A DNA stretch of 64,000 nt from Advenella sp. S44 (GCF_002810445.1 NZ_NEXS01000011.1:285756-349755); one strand, 5' to 3'. Shown: positions 1 to 8,896, numbered from the stretch's first letter. The notes: generated from the sequence alone by a model not told the origin. A program made the numbers and translations.

Positions 1-1
1 C

Positions 2-700
2 AAAGCGGGACGTCTTTATAGCAAACAAGTCAGAGAAGTTCTTGGAACAATCGAGCAAGACACACTATCAATAGCCGCACATGGTTCAGGTGAAGGTAGC
101 CTGGAGCTCGCAGTATTGCCAACGTTCGCTGTGGAATGGTTAATTCCCCGGCTATCAGGTTTCTATGCCCAATGTCCAAATATCAGAGTCAATTTAGGAG
201 TCCGTACTCACCCGTTTTCGTTTGAAGAAGAGCACTTCGAAGCGGCAATCCATCATGGAAAACCTGTGTGGCCAAGAGCAACAGCAGATTTTTTGTTCAG
301 TGAAAAAATGATCGTGATTGCACACAAGGAGCTTATTGGTGACTGTATTGAACAGCCGGAAGATGTGCTCAAATATCCTTTGCTCTACTCAACAACACGG
401 CCCGAGTCATGGCAACAATGGTTTACCGCAGCCAATATCCCGACAGATTCGCTGCCCGTACAGTCTGTTGGGTTCGAGCTTCATTCTATGTTGGTTAAGG
501 CTGCTGAATCGGGATTGGGAATTGCTCTAGTTCCCGATTTTCTGGTCCCAGATGTAGTGTGGTCCAACGGCGTTGTTCGTGCCCATGAGTTATCCATTCA
601 AGCCGAAGATTCCTATTACTTTGTACATCCTAACAATATGCAACATAGTGGCCCGCTTGATGCATTTCGAGAATGGATTCTTACAACGGCTAAAGCCTAG
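2..700 (+). CDS. LysR-family transcriptional regulator, 3' part (start lies before the window)
   Basis: The reading frame is already open at base 2, so the N-terminal helix-turn-helix lies upstream of the window; what remains is mostly the effector-binding domain. The stretch LAVLPTFAVEWLIPRLSGF is typical of GcvA-like LysR proteins at the start of the substrate-binding domain, and the C-terminal part (AAESGLGIALVPDFLV) is the usual end of that domain. A TTG at 116 is only an internal codon, not a credible start. Base composition is visibly more AT-rich than the Sir2 gene that follows, which could mean a different origin. The target genes are unknown because the divergent partner would lie upstream. 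Confidence 0.85.
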   Translation, partial: KAGRLYSKQVREVLGTIEQDTLSIAAHGSGEGSLELAVLPTFAVEWLIPRLSGFYAQCPNIRVNLGVRTHPFSFEEEHFEAAIHHGKPVWPRATADFLFSEKMIVIAHKELIGDCIEQPEDVLKYPLLYSTTRPESWQQWFTAANIPTDSLPVQSVGFELHSMLVKAAESGLGIALVPDFLVPDVVWSNGVVRAHELSIQAEDSYYFVHPNNMQHSGPLDAFREWILTTAKA

Positions 701-820
701 AGCAATCTGTTTTTAAGAAAGTAATCCGGCTCATCGTCATTTTTCAGCGGCGCATATTCTGAAAATATGGGAAGATAGATCTTCGCTTCCAGCCCTTTAC
801 ATTGACCGTTTTCGCCGCCC

Positions 821-1675
821 ATGGTTTCTTCATCACAACAGGCCCGCATACACAACGCGGCCACGCTAATCAGTGAGGCCGACGGGCTGCTTATTACCGC
901 CGGCGCGGGCATGGGGGTAGATTCCGGGCTGCCGGATTTTCGCGGCGCGCAAGGCTTCTGGCGTCATTACCCGGCACTTCGCGCCTCGGGCATTCGCTTC
1001 GAGGACATCGCCTCCCCCGTTTATTTTCCCGAACGCCCCGAACTGGCCTGGGGCTTTTATGGTCACCGACTGGCCCTGTATCGCAATACAACACCTCATG
1101 CGGGGTTTCAAGTTCTGCAGCAGATCGCATCGCAAATGCCCAATAATGCATTTGTGTTTACCAGCAATGTGGATGGACAATTTCAGAAAGCGGGGTTTGC
1201 GCCGGAGCAGATCGTGGAATGCCACGGATCAATTCACCACTTGCAGTGCACAGAAACTTGTCGTCAGGATATCTGGCCGGCAGATGAGTTTGAACCCCAG
1301 GTCGACATGGAACAAGGCCGACTAGTGAATCTGCCGCCGCGCTGTCCGCATTGCGGCTCGGTGGCGCGGCCCAACATCATGATGTTCAATGACTGGCATT
1401 GGGTCGATACCCGCAGCCGCCGTCAGCATCAGCATTTGCAGGCGTGGTTGAAAAGAACCCGGCACCCTGTCATTGTTGAGTTGGGTGCGGGCACTGCCAT
1501 TGCGACGGTGCGCTATTTTGGCGAACGCCAGAAGGCGCCAATGGTTCGTATCAATGTTCACGAAGCGACGGTGGACAAGGGAACAAAACATGTAGCGCTG
1601 GCCATGGGCGCGCAAGAGGCGCTAAGCCAGATCCGAATCGCGCTGGAAAAACTGGGCTTTTTTGGTTGTAAGTGA
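821..1675 (+). CDS. Sir2-family NAD-dependent deacylase (sirtuin-like)
   Basis: A 284-residue protein with the full sirtuin layout. The NAD-binding motif is GAGMGVDSGLPDFRG (about residues 28-42). The adenine/nicotinamide pocket is TSNVDGQ (114-120), where the usual TQN reads TSN. The catalytic His is in CHGS (His135), and a structural zinc site is formed by Cys143, Cys147, Cys175 and Cys178. Sirtuins remove acyl groups from lysines using NAD; some bacterial relatives act as NAD hydrolases or ADP-ribosyltransferases. The ATG at 821 follows a 120-bp gap after the LysR gene with no clear ribosome site. The target is unknown, and nothing here links it to the TIR module 13 kb away. Confidence 0.85.
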   Translation: MVSSSQQARIHNAATLISEADGLLITAGAGMGVDSGLPDFRGAQGFWRHYPALRASGIRFEDIASPVYFPERPELAWGFYGHRLALYRNTTPHAGFQVLQQIASQMPNNAFVFTSNVDGQFQKAGFAPEQIVECHGSIHHLQCTETCRQDIWPADEFEPQVDMEQGRLVNLPPRCPHCGSVARPNIMMFNDWHWVDTRSRRQHQHLQAWLKRTRHPVIVELGAGTAIATVRYFGERQKAPMVRINVHEATVDKGTKHVALAMGAQEALSQIRIALEKLGFFGCK

Positions 1676-1953
1676 AGAAGCTCGGGCACGGACACATCTG
1701 GCCGCTGATCCGGATAATTGCCAGACGTCATTGCAAGAAGTGTGCGCCCTGACAGTGAGTCCCGATAAACAATCCGCGTGCCATGGAATAGTTGAAAACG
1801 ATTTGCCTGGCATAGGATCACTTAAAGTCGCCTGTGCCAGATAGTGACCCACGCCAAGCCGCTTACAGGGCATTAAATTGTTGAAAACGACTTGTGCCCG
1901 GCCATCGACCGCCGGCGTTTGCCGTTGCCGGCGGACATGCGCCAACGGCAAAG
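1676..1953. other. Convergent intergenic region with a direct repeat and a GC-rich hairpin
   Basis: This gap separates the 3' ends of the sir2 and gntR genes. It contains a near-perfect direct repeat GTTGAAAACGA[T/C]TTG at 1791-1805 and 1880-1894, both followed by similar GC-rich bases. It also contains a hairpin with 8-bp arms at 1909-1916 and 1927-1934 (CCGCCGGC/GCCGGCGG) with no T-run on either side. No coding potential was seen. Confidence 0.5.
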
Positions 1954-2739
1954 CTATTTGATCGCCGACTCAAAGTCCTTGACCTGGATATTATTATCAA
2001 GAGACGCATCAACAGCAATATCGAAAACGACGCGGTCTGCCCGATGCCACGCGGTAAACCATTCCAGCGGCAGCCCATGCTGATCGTAATAACACGCCTG
2101 CAATTGAAGCAGTGAATCGCTTTTTCTCACATTGAGATACTTGGCCAGTATCCTGTCGCCGGGCACCGTCTGAATCTGGTTGCGGCCCTGCTGCGGCCCA
2201 CGCCTGAAGCGCTCCATCATCTGACGGTGCAGCGACTTGTCGGTCAGGTCCACCGTGCTTAGCGCAGCGAATTCTTTGGGCAGCCAGGTCTTCACATATG
2301 AAATCGGCTCATCATCAATATACCGCACGCGCTCAAGCAGCAGCCCTTTAATGTCGCCATAGAACGCAGCAACTTCAGCCGGGAAGGCCGCCTCTTCCAG
2401 GCGGATCACAGATGTTTGCAGGCGCGTGCCTTCGCGTTCAAGTTGAGCGTGCAGGCTTAGCGAATTTTGCAGATTACGCCGATGTTTCATCCGGGGAGCG
2501 ACCACCGAGGCGCGGCCTGCCTGTTTCAGGATAAAGCCATCATCGACCAGCAGAGACAGCGCCTGGCGCACGACACTGCGCGCAACATTAAAATGCCCGC
2601 ACAGTGCGTTTTCACTCGGGATCGGGCTGCCCGGAGGCAACCGGTTTTCGGATATGGCGGTTTTCAGGCTATTGGCAACCTGCCGGTACAACGCCTCTTT
2701 ACCCTTGTTTTTCTCGTCGATTTTCTTCAGATAAAGCAC
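1954..2739 (-). CDS. GntR-family regulator, HutC subfamily (UTRA ligand domain)
   Basis: A 261-residue protein with an N-terminal winged helix (PSENALCGHFNVARSVVRQAL) and a C-terminal UTRA-type domain that binds small molecules. The start is a GTG at 2739 preceded by GCGGA about 8 bases upstream. It is the last gene of the kdgT-dtnK-pdxA2-gntR operon, 21 bp after pdxA2, so it is probably made with the enzymes and represses its own operon until the inducer (probably a four-carbon sugar acid or its phosphate) is present. The 18-bp palindrome upstream of kdgT is the natural operator candidate. The family call is firm; the ligand is inferred from context. Confidence 0.87.
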   Translation of the reverse strand: MLYLKKIDEKNKGKEALYRQVANSLKTAISENRLPPGSPIPSENALCGHFNVARSVVRQALSLLVDDGFILKQAGRASVVAPRMKHRRNLQNSLSLHAQLEREGTRLQTSVIRLEEAAFPAEVAAFYGDIKGLLLERVRYIDDEPISYVKTWLPKEFAALSTVDLTDKSLHRQMMERFRRGPQQGRNQIQTVPGDRILAKYLNVRKSDSLLQLQACYYDQHGLPLEWFTAWHRADRVVFDIAVDASLDNNIQVKDFESAIK

Positions 2740-2760
2740 GATATTTCCGCCAAAATAAAA

Positions 2761-3804
2761 CTATACCCCTTCAGATTTTGAAGCCGCTTCCCACACCGAA
2801 GACCAGCCCAGAGAAAGACTGGCAGCGCGCTCTGCGGCCAGAATCAGGCTTTCTTCACGGGCCATGTTTTTGCCGGCAATATCAAATGCCGTGCCGTGAT
2901 CGACAGACACCCGCACAACCGGCAAGCCGACGGTGATGTTCACACCATCATCGCCATACACGGCCTTAAACGGAGCATGTCCCTGATCGTGGTAGCACGC
3001 CACCAGGAATTTCCATTTGCCGCGCACGGCCTGCGGCCACAGCGCATCGGCCGGAATGGGGCCTACCGCATTGATACCCGCCGCGTTGGCCCGCTCGATG
3101 GCAGGCGTTAATATAGCACTATCTTCCGTACCGAAGATATTGTTTTCTCCAGCATGGGGGTTAAGGCCCGAGACGGCAATAGGCTCGTCCTGGCGGTTCA
3201 GCGCACGGGAAAAAGCGTGTACCAATTGCAAAATATCGTCCATGCGTTTGGGGTTCACATCGTCTATCGCCTGGCGCAGCGACACATGCGTGGTTGCATG
3301 AAACACATATAAGTCTCCGGCCGACAACACCAGGGAGTAATTCTTTACGCCGAACTCGTGAGCCAGCAATTCGGTATGGCCAGGCCATTTATGGCCGCCC
3401 AGATGCATGGCGGCCTTATTGAGCGGCGCAGTGACAATGCCGTCAACCTCGCCCTTGCGGGCCAGGTCACATGCCTTCATGACAAACAGCGCAGAACCGG
3501 CGCCGGCACGCGCATCCAGCTTGCCCAGCTCGACATTCTCAAGAGAAGGCCCGACCTGAATAACTTCAATGGTGCCCGCTTCGTTGGTGGCCTCGGCTGG
3601 GGTCGCAATTTCCCTGACCTTGCTTTGGTCGCCGTCCAGTTCGCGAACCGCCCGGCGCAATGCGGCCACATCACCGATCACGACAAAGCATGCAATATCG
3701 CGCAGCCTTGGATGGTTCAGCAGCATTTTGGCCGTAATTTCAGGTCCGATACCGGCAACGTCGCCAACGGTGACCGCCAACACTGGTAATTTTTTCGTAC
3801 TCAT
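2761..3804 (-). CDS. pdxA2: PdxA2-type 4-phospho-D-threonate/D-erythronate dehydrogenase
   Basis: A 347-residue PdxA-family NAD-dependent dehydrogenase. Visible family motifs include GVAGIGPEI-like DVAGIGPEI near the N-terminus, the metal-binding histidines in GHKWPGHTELLA and CYHDQGHAPFKA, and the C-terminal VSVDHGTAFDIAG. True PdxA acts on 4-phosphohydroxy-L-threonine in vitamin B6 synthesis. PdxA2 paralogues encoded beside a DUF1537 kinase oxidise and decarboxylate 4-phospho-D-threonate or 4-phospho-D-erythronate to dihydroxyacetone phosphate. The 4-bp overlap with the DUF1537 kinase gene and the adjacent sugar-acid permease favour the catabolic role. The stereochemistry of the substrate cannot be read from sequence. 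Confidence 0.85.
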   Translation of the reverse strand: MSTKKLPVLAVTVGDVAGIGPEITAKMLLNHPRLRDIACFVVIGDVAALRRAVRELDGDQSKVREIATPAEATNEAGTIEVIQVGPSLENVELGKLDARAGAGSALFVMKACDLARKGEVDGIVTAPLNKAAMHLGGHKWPGHTELLAHEFGVKNYSLVLSAGDLYVFHATTHVSLRQAIDDVNPKRMDDILQLVHAFSRALNRQDEPIAVSGLNPHAGENNIFGTEDSAILTPAIERANAAGINAVGPIPADALWPQAVRGKWKFLVACYHDQGHAPFKAVYGDDGVNITVGLPVVRVSVDHGTAFDIAGKNMAREESLILAAERAASLSLGWSSVWEAASKSEGV

Positions 3805-5015
3805 TTGAATTTCCTTTTCGTCAGGGTCTCTGCAGCCTGAATCAATACATTTTCCGAACCAAAGCCACCGGCCTTGGTCACTATGGGCATGCCGGTATAC
3901 TCCCCGCCGATCAGCGTGCCCAGGGGAACACCGCCAGACACTTCATCAATCAGGCGAATACCGGTTGCCTGCAGGGCCGCCATCACCTGCTCTGCGCCAT
4001 CGCCACCGGTAGCAATGAGTCCGCGGACCTTGCCCTTGCGCACGATTGCCAGCGCAAACTGGCCGAGACGTTGGGCAACCGTTGCCGCCGACAACCCCGG
4101 CGTTTGCCTGGATGGGGCCAGCAATACCAAAACGCGACTACCGTCATCGACACCAATGCCCTGGGCAAGCATTTGTGCTTGCCATTGCTGCCATTGGGTC
4201 TCATCGCCAAGCACTTGCGGCTCTGGCGTGAGCACCGTCGCACCCTGCCCCTGCAAAGCCACGACCTGTGCGCGTGTTGCGCTATGCTGAGAGGTCACCA
4301 CGGCCAGCACAATTTCACCTGAATCCGGATTGCTGGCCCAGGCGGCAGCCATGGCCATGGCCAGTCCGCCTGCACCTACCGGCAACGCCCGCTCGCCCAG
4401 CAGGACAATGGCCTGCGCCAGGCGCTTCAGATCGGCATCGGTACTGGCATCGACGACTACGATCGGCCCCGCTTGGCCGATTTTCTGCGCCAGGGTGGCG
4501 GGCGTATCGCTCGGCATGGGGCTGACCAGCGCCCCGCCCAGTATGGTTGGTACGCAACTTTCCGTTACCGGCGTCACCGGATCTGTCCCGGCTGAGGTCT
4601 CGGTAACGGGCTTGCCGTTGACCAGCAACACGCCATTTTCCAATGTCCGTCCGGTATCCGGATAGGCCGGGCACACCACGGCGATTGCATTGTCGTGCCA
4701 CTGTCGGCGAGCTGCCTCGATTTCTGCCGCAAAAGCGCCACGCAAGGTAGAATCGACTTTCTTGAAAACATGACGAACGTCATGCCTGCGAAAAGTCTGC
4801 ATTTCGCGCTCGACGGCTTCTGCGGCAGCCTGCGCAGTCATTGCACGGCTGTTGCTATTGACCGAGACCACCTGCGCCTGCATATCGCCCAGTGCAAAAG
4901 CCTCTTCGGAACCACCAACATACAACTGTGTTTCCCAGCCACAACGAACAAACTGTACGGCCGAATCTCCGGCGCCAGTCAGATCATCTGCAATGATTGC
5001 TATCTGCGGTTTCAT
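3801..5015 (-). CDS. dtnK: Four-carbon acid sugar kinase (DUF1537), D-threonate/D-erythronate kinase
   Basis: A 404-residue member of the DUF1537 kinase family. The N-terminal domain starts with the substrate-binding motif IADDLTGAGDSAVQF, and the C-terminal nucleotide-binding domain carries ATGGDGAEQVM and GGVPLGTLIGG. These enzymes phosphorylate the 4-OH of four-carbon sugar acids. The gene overlaps its upstream permease and downstream pdxA2 by 4 bp each, so translation is probably coupled. Within the family, DtnK (D-threonate) and DenK (D-erythronate) are hard to separate by eye; the symbol is therefore tentative, while the kinase role with PdxA2 is well supported by the gene pair. Confidence 0.85.
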   Translation of the reverse strand: MKPQIAIIADDLTGAGDSAVQFVRCGWETQLYVGGSEEAFALGDMQAQVVSVNSNSRAMTAQAAAEAVEREMQTFRRHDVRHVFKKVDSTLRGAFAAEIEAARRQWHDNAIAVVCPAYPDTGRTLENGVLLVNGKPVTETSAGTDPVTPVTESCVPTILGGALVSPMPSDTPATLAQKIGQAGPIVVVDASTDADLKRLAQAIVLLGERALPVGAGGLAMAMAAAWASNPDSGEIVLAVVTSQHSATRAQVVALQGQGATVLTPEPQVLGDETQWQQWQAQMLAQGIGVDDGSRVLVLLAPSRQTPGLSAATVAQRLGQFALAIVRKGKVRGLIATGGDGAEQVMAALQATGIRLIDEVSGGVPLGTLIGGEYTGMPIVTKAGGFGSENVLIQAAETLTKRKFK

Positions 5016-6037
5016 AACTTCACTGGTTCCCCAGTCGTCGCCTCTGCGTCTGCAATCCCACTGTCTACCGGCTTTAATTCGCCAGATCTTTTCAGGAAAT
5101 AGGATGCCAGCAGCGGTGCCATTATCGAACTAATCAACACACACGCCGCCACCTGCGCGGTCGCTGTCTCGACATAAACCTGAAAGCGCGGATCGGCTGC
5201 CGCGACAATGGCAGGCGTCGCAATGGCATTACCCGCCGTTGTGCCGGCCGCAAAGCCGATGCCGCTTTTGCCACCGCGTCTTAATATTATTTTGTAGCCA
5301 AGGTAGACCAGAAAACCGGTAATCGGACTGATCAAAAAGCCCAAAATAATGCCTGTGGTGCCACCACTGACAATTGCCGACAAATTAATGCCGGTACCCA
5401 GCGCAAAGGCAAAAAACGGAATCACAATATTAGGCACAGGGTCCAGCACCTTGCGCCATTGCACATCCAGGTTACCGACCAGCACGCCCAGCAGGAAGGG
5501 CACCAGGGCTGCGACAAGCGCGATTAGCGGAATATCGCCCAGGCCCGATGCCCCAAGAAACAGCAGGCTGAAAAACGGACCGTCATTCACCGCACTGGCC
5601 ACATAGGCGCCCCGGTCTCTGGCATCGCCATACTGACCGGTAAACGCCAGCCACAGGCCGCCATTACTGTTATCGAATGCAGCCAACAGCGCAAGGATGG
5701 ATACACCCCATACGCCATCAATACCCACGAAGCTGCCAAGCAGCACAATGAGGCTAGCCGGAATAATGGTTTTACAAAAAAGAATGGTGCCCGCTGTTGC
5801 CAGGATCGGGCCGCCGGTACGCATATTGACTTGTGTACCGGTAGCAAAAATCAGCAAGGCGATCAATGGCAGCGCACTGTTTTGGAACAACGCTGTGGTA
5901 AAGCTGCCGATACCCAGGGCTTCGGGGGCGAATGTGCCCAATATCGAACCCAGAATCAGCGGAATAAGCATCAATCCGCCAGGGATTTTCTGCATGGTTT
6001 GGAACATCGGGAATATAGAACGCTCTTGTGTCATCAT
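5012..6037 (-). CDS. kdgT: KdgT-type 2-keto-3-deoxygluconate/sugar-acid permease
   Basis: A very hydrophobic protein of about 341 residues with roughly ten membrane segments. Its N-terminus MQKIPGGLMLIPLILGSILG is the hallmark of the KdgT proton symporter family. The frame stays open to 6199, but the extra 54 residues are not hydrophobic and do not resemble the family; the ATG pair at 6037/6034 gives the usual length. It is the first gene of the operon and presumably imports the sugar acid phosphorylated by the DUF1537 kinase. In similar D-threonate/D-erythronate clusters the transporter is often of this or another symporter type, so substrate assignment is by context. Confidence 0.85.
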   Translation of the reverse strand: MMTQERSIFPMFQTMQKIPGGLMLIPLILGSILGTFAPEALGIGSFTTALFQNSALPLIALLIFATGTQVNMRTGGPILATAGTILFCKTIIPASLIVLLGSFVGIDGVWGVSILALLAAFDNSNGGLWLAFTGQYGDARDRGAYVASAVNDGPFFSLLFLGASGLGDIPLIALVAALVPFLLGVLVGNLDVQWRKVLDPVPNIVIPFFAFALGTGINLSAIVSGGTTGIILGFLISPITGFLVYLGYKIILRRGGKSGIGFAAGTTAGNAIATPAIVAAADPRFQVYVETATAQVAACVLISSIMAPLLASYFLKRSGELKPVDSGIADAEATTGEPVKL

Positions 6038-6137
6038 CCGACCCAGCCTTTTTTCACAGGGAGGTTTAAGAAAGTAAATAGTCTGATGCATGGCGTTGTG
6101 ATCGTGCTTCTTATCTCTGCCATGACTTTGCATGCTA

Positions 6138-6168
6138 AACCTGTACGCACAACCTGTACGTACAGGTT
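6138..6168. promoter_or_regulatory. Palindromic operator candidate upstream of the kdgT operon
   Basis: AACCTGTACGTACAGGTT at 6151-6168 is a perfect 18-bp palindrome, and the left half AACCTGTACG is repeated as a direct copy at 6138-6147. The site lies about 115-130 bp upstream of the chosen kdgT start. A TGTAC-GTACA core has the two-fold symmetry expected of a GntR/HutC dimer site. Assigning it to the GntR protein encoded at the operon end is inference. Confidence 0.6.
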
Positions 6169-6578
6169 GGATTATTATCCTTTCAAATCGGATTGTCAAC
6201 CGGCGCCGCTGCGACGGGCTTTTTTTATTCGTTCGGCTATGACGACTGTGGTTTGCGTCATTTGATGTTCAGCATATGCGCAAATACTGAGCGGCAACGC
6301 GTGGGATTGAGACTATCGGTCGGCGGGTACTCAGTGGCCGATATTGTTCGCGGCATTTATTGGGCTATTTCATAGCGCATCATTTAGACGGTATCGTTTG
6401 ACGGTATATTGTCACGGCGCATATTCGCGAAATTGATTAGTCAATATCGGTTTATCGTTATCCTTCTTCGAATCTAATCCGTCAGATGCTCACCAGCTGC
6501 ATTTCTCGATTCGGCGCGTGCCTGCGCGGCCACAGGATACGGAGCAGGCAAGCATCGGCGTATCAGCAATGGCGGCTG
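6169..6578. other. Intergenic region between two minus-strand operons
   Basis: About 410 bp between the kdgT palindrome and the end of the iclR gene. The part near 6220 has a short T-run after GC-rich bases but no convincing stem. No coding potential or RNA gene was recognised; the kdgT-operon promoter must lie at its low-coordinate edge. Confidence 0.4.
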
Positions 6579-7391
6579 TTATGCTTCTATATCCAGCAGC
6601 CGCAGCTTTTGCGAAATGGCTTTGCACGCATTCAAGAGCGGCTCGATATAGGTTTGGCGACGATCGGCGGCAATGCGGAACAAGGGAATACTGATGCTGA
6701 CGCACGCAACCGGACGGGCGTTCTTGTCAACAATGGCGCAGCCATAGCAAAAGATGTCACGTTCGTTCTCTTGACGATCTTCTGAAAACCCCTGTTGTTC
6801 GATGTCTTGGAGTTCCTGGTATAGCGCCTGGACCGAAGGCAATGTGTTGTCTGTGAATTTCTGAAATGTGATGCCGTCAATCAACGTGCGCCTTTGGGCT
6901 TCATCCGGCAACGCAGCAAGGTACGCCTTGCCGACTGAACTGGAATAAAAGGTGACCTGGCTGCCAAGCCGGGAATTCATGCGCACCGCCTGGGGGCTTT
7001 CGATCTTGTCGATATAGGTCATAGCCCCATTGACCGGGACCGCCAGATGAATAGTCTCGCTGGTCTGGTCGCGCAACGCCATTAATTGCTCTCGGCATAC
7101 CTTGCGCAGGTCAGAGCTCTCCAATGCCTGGCTGGCCAGGCTGATCAGGCGCGGGCCCAGACCGAACAGCTGTCCGCCTTTATTCATGATCAGACCTTCA
7201 GCCAGCAGAGCATCGACGATCCGGTACAGCGTGGGCTTGGGATAACCTACGCAGACGCTCAGATCCTGGATCGTGACACCGGCACCGGTATTGCCTGCAA
7301 TGGCGTCCAGTACACGCATGAATTTGGAAAACGAAGCGGTGCCAGCCACTGGTTGAGCGGTTCTGTTCTGCGTAGAAGTCGTTGTCGTCAT
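6579..7391 (-). CDS. IclR-family transcriptional regulator
   Basis: About 270 residues: an N-terminal winged helix (VTIQDLSVCVGYPKPTLYRIVDAL) followed by the IclR effector-binding domain (ETIHLAVPVNGAMTYIDKI; SSSVGKAYLAALP). The ATG at 7391 is preferred to the TTG at 7397. It is the last gene of the Bug-cupin-SDR-SDR-iclR run, 10 bp after the SDR stop codon, so it is probably co-transcribed and controls this operon. The likely target is the repeat-rich segment upstream of the Bug gene (10602-10648). The effector is presumably the imported compound or a breakdown product. Confidence 0.88.
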   Translation of the reverse strand: MTTTTSTQNRTAQPVAGTASFSKFMRVLDAIAGNTGAGVTIQDLSVCVGYPKPTLYRIVDALLAEGLIMNKGGQLFGLGPRLISLASQALESSDLRKVCREQLMALRDQTSETIHLAVPVNGAMTYIDKIESPQAVRMNSRLGSQVTFYSSSVGKAYLAALPDEAQRRTLIDGITFQKFTDNTLPSVQALYQELQDIEQQGFSEDRQENERDIFCYGCAIVDKNARPVACVSISIPLFRIAADRRQTYIEPLLNACKAISQKLRLLDIEA

Positions 7392-7401
7392 GATCAAAAA
7401 A

Positions 7402-8127
7402 TCAAGTTACCATATAGCCACCATCAACCGGCATGATAACACCCGTCATGAAAGAAGATGCGTCCGAACAAAGAAATATTACTGCAAGCGCCACGTCTTC
7501 AGGGGTGCCCCATCGCTTGAGCGGCGTTCGATCCAGGATCGGCCGGGCGCGGGACTCATCGTTCTGCAGCGCTTGCGTCAAGGGCGTTGCAATCCAGCCA
7601 GGCGCAACCGCATTTACGCGAATGGTATCGGCCGCATAAGCAATGGCGAGCGATTTGGTCAATTGCGCGATGCCGCCTTTACTGGCGCTATAGCCCGGCA
7701 CCAATCCGCCCCCGAAAAAACTGAGCATCGACGCCATATTTACAATACATCCGCTTGATGCGGCAAGCAATGGGCGCATGGCCTCACACAAACGCATGGT
7801 CCCGGTCAGATTGACATCAATAACCCGTTCGAATACCGGCAGCTTGAACTCTTCCGTCCTGACGATAATGCCGGCGCAGTTGACGAGGATATCAATGTTG
7901 TCGACAGACTTTGCGAACGCATCGACCTGCTCCTGACTGGTTACATCAAGCGTGACCTCTGTTACCGTGCCCTGGTGATATGGTTCGGGGTTGGTCGACG
8001 GCAGCCCCGCTGCATATACTCTTGCGCCCAGGCCGGCCAGCGCTTCTACGATAGCGCGGCCGATACCCTGGGTCCCGCCGGTGACCACTGCCGTTTTTCC
8101 TTCAAGCAAATCTGTTCTGAAACTCAT
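7402..8127 (-). CDS. Short-chain dehydrogenase/reductase (KduD-like)
   Basis: A 241-residue classical SDR: cofactor motif TGGTQGIG, NCAG in the central sheet (VNCAGII), and the catalytic Ser-Tyr-Lys set in NMASMLSFF and GYSASKGG. The C-terminus (GVIMPVDGGYMVT) is the usual SDR end. It resembles the KduD group that oxidises sugar-acid alcohols, but SDR substrate calls from sequence are unreliable. It lies 23 bp after a second SDR in an operon with a Bug protein and an aromatic-type cupin dioxygenase, so it likely performs one oxidation step in that compound's breakdown. ATG 8127 follows GGAAAATCC. Confidence 0.82.
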   Translation of the reverse strand: MSFRTDLLEGKTAVVTGGTQGIGRAIVEALAGLGARVYAAGLPSTNPEPYHQGTVTEVTLDVTSQEQVDAFAKSVDNIDILVNCAGIIVRTEEFKLPVFERVIDVNLTGTMRLCEAMRPLLAASSGCIVNMASMLSFFGGGLVPGYSASKGGIAQLTKSLAIAYAADTIRVNAVAPGWIATPLTQALQNDESRARPILDRTPLKRWGTPEDVALAVIFLCSDASSFMTGVIMPVDGGYMVT

Positions 8128-8150
8128 GGATTTTCCATCATTATCGATTA

Positions 8151-8894
8151 TTAATAAGTGGCGCGCCCACCAGAAAGGTCAAAAACTGCCCCCGTGCTAA
8201 ACGAGCACGATGCCGACAGCAGCCACAGCGTCAGTTCTGATACTTCTTTGCACTCGCCCAGTCGCTTCATCGGGCTTTTGTCTATCATCGTCTGTACGTG
8301 GGCTGGCGACATTTGCTGCAACAACTGCGTATTGACGGCGGCAGGGGCAATGGCGTTGACACGCACCTCGGTTTGCGCCAGTTCCTTGCCCAATGACTTG
8401 GTCAGCGCCAGCACCCCAGCTTTGGCGGCACTGTAGGCCGAGGCGTTTGGCGTGCCTTCCTTGCCAGCCAGTGAGGCGATATTCACGATCCGCGCCGCCC
8501 TGCCCGACTTCATCACCGGCACTACCGCCCGACAAACGTTGTAAACACCCATCAGGTTGACCGCAATCACGCGCTGCCATTGCTGCGGATCCGTTTGCTC
8601 CAGCGGCAATGTGGAACCGGCAAAGCCTGCACAATTGACCAGCATATCAATCCGCCCGTGACGGGAAACAACGGCCTCGCAGGCGTCTTCGACAGAACTG
8701 TTATCACAAACGTCAACCCGGTTAAAGTACACGCCTTGCTGCTGCAACGCAGGCGGCGGTGCCTCCAGATCCCAGACTGTCACGTTGGCGCCCGCAGCCA
8801 GAAGATGCTGCGCAATGTCCAGTCCGATACCGCTACTGCCGCCAGTCACAATCGCATAGCGATCTGAAAAATCATAAATGGCTTTGGCAGTCAT
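8151..8894 (-). CDS. Short-chain dehydrogenase/reductase
   Basis: A 247-residue classical SDR with TGGSSGIG (cofactor), VNCAGFAG, and the catalytic residues in NIASLAGKEG and AYSAAKAG. It is only distantly similar to the next SDR gene, so the pair is probably two successive steps rather than a recent duplication. The start codon lies 2 bp from the stop of the cupin gene, indicating translational coupling. Role: NAD(P)-dependent oxidation of a secondary alcohol in the pathway fed by the Bug protein; substrate unknown. Confidence 0.82.
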   Translation of the reverse strand: MTAKAIYDFSDRYAIVTGGSSGIGLDIAQHLLAAGANVTVWDLEAPPPALQQQGVYFNRVDVCDNSSVEDACEAVVSRHGRIDMLVNCAGFAGSTLPLEQTDPQQWQRVIAVNLMGVYNVCRAVVPVMKSGRAARIVNIASLAGKEGTPNASAYSAAKAGVLALTKSLGKELAQTEVRVNAIAPAAVNTQLLQQMSPAHVQTMIDKSPMKRLGECKEVSELTLWLLSASCSFSTGAVFDLSGGRATY

Positions 8895-8896
8895 GA

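Noticed and set aside
1909..1934. GC-rich hairpin near the gntR 3' end
   Set aside because: Strong arms but no T-run, so not an intrinsic terminator; listed only as part of the intergenic region.
6038..6199. 54-codon N-terminal extension of KdgT
   Set aside because: Not hydrophobic and absent in the family; it would also place the palindromic operator inside the coding region.
6210..6240. T-run after GC-rich bases considered as plus-strand terminator
   Set aside because: No plus-strand gene lies upstream and the bases do not form a stable stem.
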